This document shows positions 7,677 through 13,444 of a stretch of 17,046 nt of DNA, piece by piece (within the stretch, counting starts at the first letter, position 1; each line of letters begins with the position of its first letter). Source of the DNA: Chloroflexota bacterium (GTDB lineage: Bacteria; Chloroflexota; Anaerolineae; J102); NCBI GenBank assembly GCA_003353825.1, contig PIVW01000068.1:1-17046 (forward strand), written 5' to 3'. The notes under the pieces are model-generated. The model was not told the DNA's origin. It did not search any database and saw only the letters and a program-made list of their open reading frames with translations. The translations under genes and the position numbers were made by a program.

Positions 7677-7868
7677 ATGGCAGATTCCTCAGCATTCGAA
7701 ACGACCTTAGATCTGATAAAACAGCTCTCTATCGTCGAAAAAGTACGATTGATCGAGCATATCGCTCCTGAAATCGAACATGATCTGACCAGTTCCCCAC
7801 CCACACAACGCAAATCGCTGCGCGGTATGTGGCGCGACACACATACCAACAGCGTGGTAGGCTATTGA
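7677..7868 (+). CDS. Short antitoxin-like protein, probably C-terminally truncated
   Basis: A 63-residue ORF inserted between hypB and hypF. The helical part TLDLIKQLSIVEKVRLIEHIAP, then a polar linker and RKSLRGMWRD, resembles from memory the small VapB/RelB-like antitoxins common in cyanobacteria and Chloroflexota, which read '...KSLRGLWKD...' and then continue with an acidic 'eeDIdeaRrem' toxin-binding tail. Here that tail is missing and the ORF ends in HTNSVVGY; no toxin gene follows. It may be a decayed remnant or a short adapted protein. Its stop overlaps a possible TTG start of hypF (TTGA, 7865-7868), which could couple translation. A GTG at 7617 would lengthen it by 20 residues, but that extension looks non-native. 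The family call is inference from pattern only. Confidence 0.5.
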   Translation: MADSSAFETTLDLIKQLSIVEKVRLIEHIAPEIEHDLTSSPPTQRKSLRGMWRDTHTNSVVGY

Positions 7869-10402
7869 CTGAAACTGCTAATCGGCACGATTCAGAATTG
7901 CCTATAAAGTATCCACCTCCAGGCCGCCTTCGCCTCGAAATCCATGGCGCTGTACAGGGTGTCGGTTTCCGGCCATTTGTCTATCGCCTGGCAGCGGAAC
8001 TGGCTCTCAGCGGTTGGGTGATCAACGACAGTCGGGGGGTATTCATCGAGGTCGAGGGAGCGAAGCCCGACCTGCAGACCTTTATGAAGCGCCTGCCAGC
8101 GGAAAAACCACCCCTCTCGATCATTAATTCGCTCGATGCCGAGTGGTTGGAGCCTTTCGGGTTCGAATGTTTCGAGATCCGCCACTCGGTCGATCAGGGC
8201 AGCAAGACCGTTCTCATACTGCCCGATGTAGCCACATGCGACGACTGCTTGAGCGAAACCCTCGATGAAGGTGATCGGCGAGCGCACTATGCCTTTACCA
8301 ATTGCACCAACTGCGGACCTCGCTTCAGCATCGTCCAGGCTTTGCCCTACGATCGGCCCAACACCACGATGCACAAGTTTATCATGTGCCCGGAATGCCA
8401 GGCCGAATATGACAACCCCCTTGACCGCCGCTTCCATGCCCAGCCCAACGCCTGCCCCCGCTGTGGCCCTTCCCTTGCTTTCCAGCAGTTGGGCACGCAA
8501 CTCACAACGCCCAATACGTCTGACGACGCCCTCATTCACGCTGTGAACGCCCTGCGCACCGGTCAGATCGTTGCCGTCAAGGGATTGGGTGGATTCCACC
8601 TTATGGCCGATGCGCGCAATTGTGACGCCATCGCCTTGTTGCGGGAGCGAAAACCTCGGCCCCATAAACCATTGGCGATCATGGCTCGAAACCTGGAACA
8701 GGCGCGAACATTGGTGGAAATCCCTGCCAAAGCGGAAACCCTTCTGACATCGGCACAATCCCCCATCGTCTTGCTGAAACGACGACCTGATGCCCCCATC
8801 GCCGATAATATCGCACCCGGCAACCCCACTCTGGGCGTCATGCTCCCCTACACACCCCTCCATCATCTGCTGTTAGGCGCAGTAGATTTTCCGGTCGTCG
8901 CTACCAGTGGCAATCTCAGCGATGAACCGATCTGTACAGATGCACAGGAGGCGGGGGAACGCCTGCATCACATCACCGACTCTTTCCTCACCCATGACCG
9001 CCCTATCGAGCGGCATGTTGACGACAGCGTGACCTGGATTCTTGAAGGTGAGCCACGCTTGCTGCGGCGAGCGCGTGGCTATGCCCCTCTGCCCGTTCCT
9101 CTGGCCGCTCCTGCCCCAATCATTCTCGCTGTGGGCGCGCATCTCAAAAACACGATTGCCCTCAGTATCGAGAACCAGGTCTTCATCAGCCAGCACATCG
9201 GCGATCTGGAAACGGTGCAAGCCATGAATGCCTTCGAGCGCGTCATCGCCGATTTTCTGCGTTTGTATGATGCCGAACCTGTTGCTATTGCCCATGATAT
9301 GCATCCTGAGTATCTTTCCAGCAAATGGGCGCTGTCGGAGGTCGGAGATCAGAAGTCAGAGGTCGGGGATCGGAGGTCGGAGATCAGAGGGCGGACGTCA
9401 GAGACCAGAGGTCAGGAGTCAGAATTTCGTCATGAACAAGCCGAGGCAATGGCCTCAATTGCACATGGTGACGAACACCAAAACAGGTCGAAATCCGAAA
9501 TCCGAAATCCGAAATTAATCCCCATCCAACACCATCACGCCCATCTGGCTTCGGTGTTGGCTGAGAACCAGGTCGAGGGTCGGGCTTTGGGTGTGATCTG
9601 GGATGGCACAGGGTATGGCACAGATGGTACGATCTGGGGTGGAGAATTTCTGTTGGGAGATGCCGCCGGTTTTGAACGAGTCGCGCATCTTCGCCCTTTC
9701 CGGTTACCGGGGGGGGGCGCGGCTGTGAAGGAACCTCGCCGTGTCGCTTTTGCCATGCTATGGGAGATGTACGGTGATACCATGCTCGAACACGAAAATC
9801 TACCATCTCTCCAAGCCCTGGACCCCAGCGAGCGCCGTATCCTCAGCCAGATGTTGGATAAGGAGATAAACGCGCCTATCACCACCAGCATGGGCCGCCT
9901 TTTTGATAGTGTGGCTGCGTTGCTCGACCTGCATCAAACCGTCAGCTTTGAAGGCCAGGCAGCCATGGCATTGGAGTTCGTAGCCGACCCAGCCATTCAG
10001 GACAGCTATTCTCTCTTCTTTGCCAACCAACCAATTTTCGACCCTCGACCTTCGACTTCTGTGCTCAACTGGCAACCACTCATCGAAGCTATTCTAACCG
10101 ATCTCAAACGCCACGTTCCCATCCCCACTATCGCCGCACGCTTCCACAATACCTTGGTCGATGCCATCCTTGATGTCGCTGTGGCGGTGGGCGAATCCCG
10201 CGTCGCCCTCTCCGGCGGTTGTTTTCAGAATCGCATGCTCAGCGAGCGAACCGCTACACGCTTGCGCGAAAACGGCTTCGAGGTGATACTACACCGTCAA
10301 GTTCCGGCCAATGACGGTGGCATCAGCCTTGGCCAGATCGCCATCGCCGCTGCCCATCTTGGCCTGGAATCAACACCATTGGCAAGGTCAAACCACGAAT
10401 GA
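7829..10402 (+). CDS. hypF: Carbamoyltransferase HypF with heptamer-repeat insertion
   Basis: HypF converts carbamoyl phosphate, via an adenylate, into the thiocarboxamide carried by HypE, the source of the CN ligands. Counted from the GTG at 7829 it has 857 residues, against about 760 usually. The acylphosphatase domain (34-120) shows VQGVGFRPF with Arg48 and Asn66. The zinc region has Cys137/140/159/162/187/190/209/212, exactly the CX2CX18CX2CX24CX2CX18CX2C family pattern. A YrdC-like domain (about 225-420; KPRPHKPLAIM, ATSGNLSDEP) and a Kae1-like domain (about 430-850; AHDMHPEYLSSKW, QHHHAHLAS, SGGCFQN) follow. Between the first two Kae1 motifs lies an extra stretch at about 502-564 encoded mainly by 7-nt repeats. 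The start is uncertain: GTG 7829, TTG 7865 (overlaps the upstream stop) or TTG 7898; no ATG is available. Confidence 0.95.
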   Translation: MARHTYQQRGRLLTETANRHDSELPIKYPPPGRLRLEIHGAVQGVGFRPFVYRLAAELALSGWVINDSRGVFIEVEGAKPDLQTFMKRLPAEKPPLSIINSLDAEWLEPFGFECFEIRHSVDQGSKTVLILPDVATCDDCLSETLDEGDRRAHYAFTNCTNCGPRFSIVQALPYDRPNTTMHKFIMCPECQAEYDNPLDRRFHAQPNACPRCGPSLAFQQLGTQLTTPNTSDDALIHAVNALRTGQIVAVKGLGGFHLMADARNCDAIALLRERKPRPHKPLAIMARNLEQARTLVEIPAKAETLLTSAQSPIVLLKRRPDAPIADNIAPGNPTLGVMLPYTPLHHLLLGAVDFPVVATSGNLSDEPICTDAQEAGERLHHITDSFLTHDRPIERHVDDSVTWILEGEPRLLRRARGYAPLPVPLAAPAPIILAVGAHLKNTIALSIENQVFISQHIGDLETVQAMNAFERVIADFLRLYDAEPVAIAHDMHPEYLSSKWALSEVGDQKSEVGDRRSEIRGRTSETRGQESEFRHEQAEAMASIAHGDEHQNRSKSEIRNPKLIPIQHHHAHLASVLAENQVEGRALGVIWDGTGYGTDGTIWGGEFLLGDAAGFERVAHLRPFRLPGGGAAVKEPRRVAFAMLWEMYGDTMLEHENLPSLQALDPSERRILSQMLDKEINAPITTSMGRLFDSVAALLDLHQTVSFEGQAAMALEFVADPAIQDSYSLFFANQPIFDPRPSTSVLNWQPLIEAILTDLKRHVPIPTIAARFHNTLVDAILDVAVAVGESRVALSGGCFQNRMLSERTATRLRENGFEVILHRQVPANDGGISLGQIAIAAAHLGLESTPLARSNHE
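9339..9422. repeat. Twelve tandem heptanucleotides (consensus RRRTCRG) inside hypF
   Basis: Starting at 9339, twelve consecutive 7-base units can be read: AGGTCGG, AGATCAG, AAGTCAG, AGGTCGG, GGATCGG, AGGTCGG, AGATCAG, AGGGCGG, ACGTCAG, AGACCAG, AGGTCAG, GAGTCAG. Three units equal 21 bases, so the protein shows a 7-residue period: SEVGDQK, SEVGDRR, SEIRGRT, SETRGQE. The array length, 84 bases, keeps the frame. No stop codon occurs in the hypF frame. The array is the core of the extra segment in the Kae1-like domain. Confidence 0.9.
9484..9518. repeat. Second heptamer array (AAATCCG x3) inside hypF
   Basis: CAGGTCG (9484-9490) is followed by three perfect AAATCCG copies (9491-9511) and a decayed AAATTAA (9512-9518). 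It encodes SKSEIRNPK, directly before the conserved IPIQHHHAH motif. About 60 bases of non-repeat sequence separate it from the first array, so two different 7-mers flank one spacer. Confidence 0.85.
10037..10057. repeat. Third short heptamer run (YTCGACY x3) in hypF
   Basis: TTCGACC, CTCGACC and TTCGACT follow one another at 10037-10057 and encode FDPRPST in a non-conserved loop near the C-terminal third of HypF. Three imperfect copies alone would be weak; the two longer 7-mer arrays in the same gene raise the likelihood that this is the same kind of sequence. Confidence 0.5.
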
Positions 10403-10465
10403 CACGATTTCACATGAAAAACCAGCGCAAAACCAGTACTCTGGCAAACAAGCTTTATCGTATAG

Positions 10466-10645
10466 AATATCGAAAAAACTTGTATTAGGCAACGTCACTT
10501 TGAACAAGTCGTATCGCCGGATTGTCAGTATAAACATCGCCAATTACCGGGGTTTCATTGAGAAAAGCGCCCGCAACTGCCGATGTTTGCTCTGCATTCA
10601 ATGTCCAACCTCTCTCTGACCAATACAAATATCGAAAAAACTCGT
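10466..10645. repeat. Pair of 18-bp direct repeats in the hypF-hypC gap
   Basis: AATATCGAAAAAACTTGT (10466-10483) and the same sequence with one change, T to C at base 16 (10628-10645), lie 162 bases apart in the 298-bp gap between hypF and hypC. I see no well-supported gene in this gap on either strand. The repeats could be ends of a decayed insertion, duplicated sequence, or paired binding sites; nothing in the sequence decides this. Confidence 0.5.
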
Positions 10646-10685
10646 CTTTTTGTCCGACTAAAGAACATTGTCGGCGTCCCCGTTC

Positions 10686-10693
10686 AAAGGGAG
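10686..10693 (+). promoter_or_regulatory. Strong ribosome-binding site of hypC
   Basis: AAAGGGAG is centred about 11 bases before the ATG at 10701 (spacer 7). It fixes the hypC start at MCLGVPGK and excludes the upstream GTG at 10668. It stands out because the other hyp genes have no clear Shine-Dalgarno sequence. Confidence 0.7.
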
Positions 10694-10700
10694 ACACATT

Positions 10701-10958
10701 ATGTGCTTAGGCGTCCCCGGTAAAGTCCTCGAAATCCAAGAAAACTCCAGCGGCATGGCCATGGGTAAGGTCAGCTTTGCCGGGATTATCAAAGAAGTCT
10801 GCTTCGCATATGTGCCCGAAGTGAAGATCGATGATTATGTGATTGTCCATGTCGGCTTCGCCATCAGCATTATCGATGAAGAAGAGGCCAATGAGGTCTT
10901 CTCCTATCTGCAGCAGATGGAAGAGTTGGGGGAGTTAGAGATCCCACAGCCGCAGTAA
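10701..10958 (+). CDS. hypC: Hydrogenase assembly chaperone HypC
   Basis: An 85-residue HypC/HupF-family chaperone. It begins MCLGVPGKV; Cys2, exposed after Met removal, binds the Fe(CN)2CO intermediate and the large hydrogenase subunit. The conserved His50 sits in the expected VHVGFAIS segment, followed by a Glu-rich helical C-terminus. HypC forms a complex with HypD, the next gene, and then transfers the iron unit to the hydrogenase precursor. The start is set by the AAAGGGAG Shine-Dalgarno and by the strict family requirement for Met-Cys. Its stop is 91 bp before the hypD ATG. Confidence 0.95.
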   Translation: MCLGVPGKVLEIQENSSGMAMGKVSFAGIIKEVCFAYVPEVKIDDYVIVHVGFAISIIDEEEANEVFSYLQQMEELGELEIPQPQ

Positions 10959-11049
10959 ATCGTAGTACACATTGGTCACTGTTGCCCACAATCATTCACG
11001 CAACACGTTACAGCAACGATCTTATCAATCACCAACCCCCCCCGTACAC

Positions 11050-12156
11050 ATGAAATACATCGACGAATACCGCAACGAAGCTGAAGCCCAAAAGTTTGTT
11101 CAGGCCATCCAACAAGTTGTTACGCGGCCGTGGACGCTCATGGAGATCTGCGGTGGACAGACACATACTATTATCAAATTCGGCATCGACCACCTGTTGC
11201 CGCAAGAGATCACATTAGTCCACGGCCCCGGCTGCCCGGTTTGCGTGACACCCTTGGAGCTTATCGATAAAGCCATTGCCATCGCCCGCCGCCCTGAGGT
11301 CATATTCACCTCCTTCGGTGATATGATGCGGGTGCCCGGTTCCGAAGTCGATCTGCTCAGCGTCAAGGCGCAGGGTGGCGATGTACGTATGGTCTATTCT
11401 CCGTTGGATGCTGTGAAGTTGGCGCAAAAACACCCTGACCGCCAGGTGGTCTTTTTTGCGGTAGGTTTTGAGACCACCGCCCCAGCCAATGCCATGGCTG
11501 TATGGCAGGCGAATCAGCTAGACCTGAATAATTTCTCCATTCTCTGCTCGCATGTGCTCGTTCCGCCCGCCATGGAAGCGATCTTGGGGTCGCCGCACAG
11601 CCTGGTGCAAGGTTTTTTGGCTGCCGGGCATGTCTGCGCCATCATGGGTTATTGGGAATATGACCCCATCGCAGCAGCCTACGAAACACCCATTATCATC
11701 ACAGGTTTCGAACCCCTGGATCTGTTGCAGGGTATCTACATGACGGTGGCAGCACTGGAAGAGGGACGCTGGGGGGTCGAGAATCAGTACGTGCGGGCGG
11801 TGACACGCGAGGGCAACCAACCCGCTCAGGACTTGATGAAGCAGGTGTTCATGGCTTGTGATCGTCCCTGGCGCGGCATTGGCGTCATCCCCCAAAGCGG
11901 CTACTGTTTGCAGCCCGAATACGCAACCTTCGACGCCGCCGAACGCTTTGAGGTGACGGGTATAACCGCTCAGGAATCTGAGATATGTATCGCCGGCGAG
12001 ATCATGCAAGGGCTGAAGAAGCCTCATGAATGCCCGGTGTTCGGCACGTTATGCACGCCCGAACGCCCGGTCGGCGCGCCCATGGTGTCGTCGGAGGGTG
12101 CCTGTGCCGCGTACTATCAGTATGGACGCGTGCTTGAAATCGATAGAACAGTATAG
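11050..12156 (+). CDS. hypD: Hydrogenase maturation Fe-S protein HypD
   Basis: A 368-residue protein from the ATG at 11050; an upstream in-frame TTG at 10972 would add 26 residues that do not fit the family. HypD holds a [4Fe-4S] cluster and, with HypC, carries the iron on which CN and CO are assembled. The conserved motifs are CGGQTHT (Cys34) and GPGCPVC (Cys62, Cys65), the thiol redox site. The cluster motif near the C-terminus is Cys313, Cys328, Cys335 and Cys352, spaced CX14CX6CX16C, as known for the family. No residue appears to be missing. No Shine-Dalgarno sequence is visible before the ATG, which is preceded by a C-rich tract. It is 58 bp from hypE. Confidence 0.96.
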   Translation: MKYIDEYRNEAEAQKFVQAIQQVVTRPWTLMEICGGQTHTIIKFGIDHLLPQEITLVHGPGCPVCVTPLELIDKAIAIARRPEVIFTSFGDMMRVPGSEVDLLSVKAQGGDVRMVYSPLDAVKLAQKHPDRQVVFFAVGFETTAPANAMAVWQANQLDLNNFSILCSHVLVPPAMEAILGSPHSLVQGFLAAGHVCAIMGYWEYDPIAAAYETPIIITGFEPLDLLQGIYMTVAALEEGRWGVENQYVRAVTREGNQPAQDLMKQVFMACDRPWRGIGVIPQSGYCLQPEYATFDAAERFEVTGITAQESEICIAGEIMQGLKKPHECPVFGTLCTPERPVGAPMVSSEGACAAYYQYGRVLEIDRTV

Positions 12157-12214
12157 AAATTGACCTTATGATACGTACAGCTGCCGCGCACAGCTTATTT
12201 GGACGCATGAATAG

Positions 12215-13279
12215 ATGACTACCAATCCCGATCTGCTTGGCTCTTTATCTTGCCCCATTCCCATAAGTGATTACCCAACCGTCCTGCTGGCACACGGCGG
12301 TGGTGGCACACTCACACAGATGCTGATCGAGCGTATGTTTTTGCAGGCATTCGACAATCCTGCCCTGGAAATGATGCACGACGGCGCTGTAGTCGATGTG
12401 AACGGCGAGCGCCTGGCTTTCTCTACCGATTCTTTTGTGATCAGCCCCCTGTTTTTCCCCGGCGGTGATATCGGATCCCTGGCCATTCACGGCACTGTCA
12501 ACGATCTGGCCATGTGCGGCGCTCGACCTCTGGGCCTGTCCTCCAGCCTGATCCTGGAAGAAGGTCTGCCCATGGAAGATCTGTGGCGGGTGGTACAATC
12601 GATGCAAGCGGCAGCGCAAGAAGTCGGGGTCTCGATCATCACCGGTGATACGAAAGTGGTCGATCGGGGCAAGGGAGATGGTGTTTTCATCAACACGACA
12701 GGTATCGGGCTGATCCCGACCGGGGTACATGTCTCCCCACTACGTGCTCAAGCGGGGGATGTAGTTCTGGTCAGCGGCGCCATCGCTGATCACGGCATTG
12801 CCATCATGTCGGTACGCGAAGGTCTTGAATTCGAGACGGCGATCAAGAGTGACTCGGCGCCCCTCTCCGACATGGTTGCCGCTGTTTTGGAGGCCGCAGG
12901 TGAGCGGGTTCATGTCTTGCGCGACCCCACGCGGGGGGGCGTCGCCAGTGCCTTGAACGAGATCGCGCAAAAGGCCGGTGTGGGCGTGCAATTGACCGAA
13001 CAGAGTCTCCCCATCCAGGATGAAGTGCGCGGCGCCTGTGAGATCCTGGGCTTTGATCCACTTTATGTGGCCAACGAGGGCAAATGCATCGCCATTGTCG
13101 CCCGAGATGTGGCCGATGCAGTGCTGGCAGCCATGCGGGCACATCCTTATGGACAGAACGCTGCCATCATCGGCGAGATTGTCGATGATCATCCCGGGCG
13201 CGTCTTTTTGCGCAGCCGTATCGGCGGCATGCGTGTGGTAGATATGATCAGTGGCGAGCAACTGCCTAGGATATGTTGA
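12215..13279 (+). CDS. hypE: Hydrogenase maturation carbamoyl dehydratase HypE
   Basis: A 354-residue PurM/AIR-synthase-like ATPase of normal length. The N-terminal glycine-rich AHGGGGTLTQMLI (26-38), the metal/ATP residues in HDGAVV, FSTDSFVISPLFFPGGDIG and the GDTKVV segment match the family. The protein ends in PRIC: Cys354 is the residue carbamoylated by HypF and then dehydrated with ATP to a thiocyanate, the CN donor. The intact PRIC tail shows that the gene is complete and probably functional. It is the last gene of the cluster and is followed by 165 bp without a clear terminator, facing the convergent valS. Confidence 0.96.
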   Translation: MTTNPDLLGSLSCPIPISDYPTVLLAHGGGGTLTQMLIERMFLQAFDNPALEMMHDGAVVDVNGERLAFSTDSFVISPLFFPGGDIGSLAIHGTVNDLAMCGARPLGLSSSLILEEGLPMEDLWRVVQSMQAAAQEVGVSIITGDTKVVDRGKGDGVFINTTGIGLIPTGVHVSPLRAQAGDVVLVSGAIADHGIAIMSVREGLEFETAIKSDSAPLSDMVAAVLEAAGERVHVLRDPTRGGVASALNEIAQKAGVGVQLTEQSLPIQDEVRGACEILGFDPLYVANEGKCIAIVARDVADAVLAAMRAHPYGQNAAIIGEIVDDHPGRVFLRSRIGGMRVVDMISGEQLPRIC

Positions 13280-13444
13280 ACGCCACAGTCACTCGCACGG
13301 CGGGGGCGATGCAGATCACGTCCTTATTTTTGATTCCTCTATCAATTCAAGCGGCGCAACAAGCAGGGTTTTGAGAGGGCCGAACGCAGGCTGAAATGGG
13401 TAGGACGAGCTATGGCGAAAGTACCGGTAATTATAGACGGTCAC

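Noticed and set aside
7892..8866. 324-codon minus-strand ORF within hypF
   Set aside because: Long but antisense to the fully conserved acylphosphatase, zinc and YrdC regions of hypF; peptide has no recognisable domain.
9339..9518. CRISPR-like array in hypF
   Set aside because: The units are 7 bases with no unique spacers between them; they are simple tandem heptamers inside an open reading frame.
10668..10700. Upstream GTG start for hypC and TTG start for hypD (10972)
   Set aside because: HypC needs Met-Cys at its N-terminus and has a strong ribosome-binding site before 10701; the hypD extension does not match the family.
13280..13444. Terminator between convergent hypE and valS
   Set aside because: Only weak stems (TTGAT/ATCAA, ACCG/CGGT) without T-runs are present, so no intrinsic terminator can be supported.
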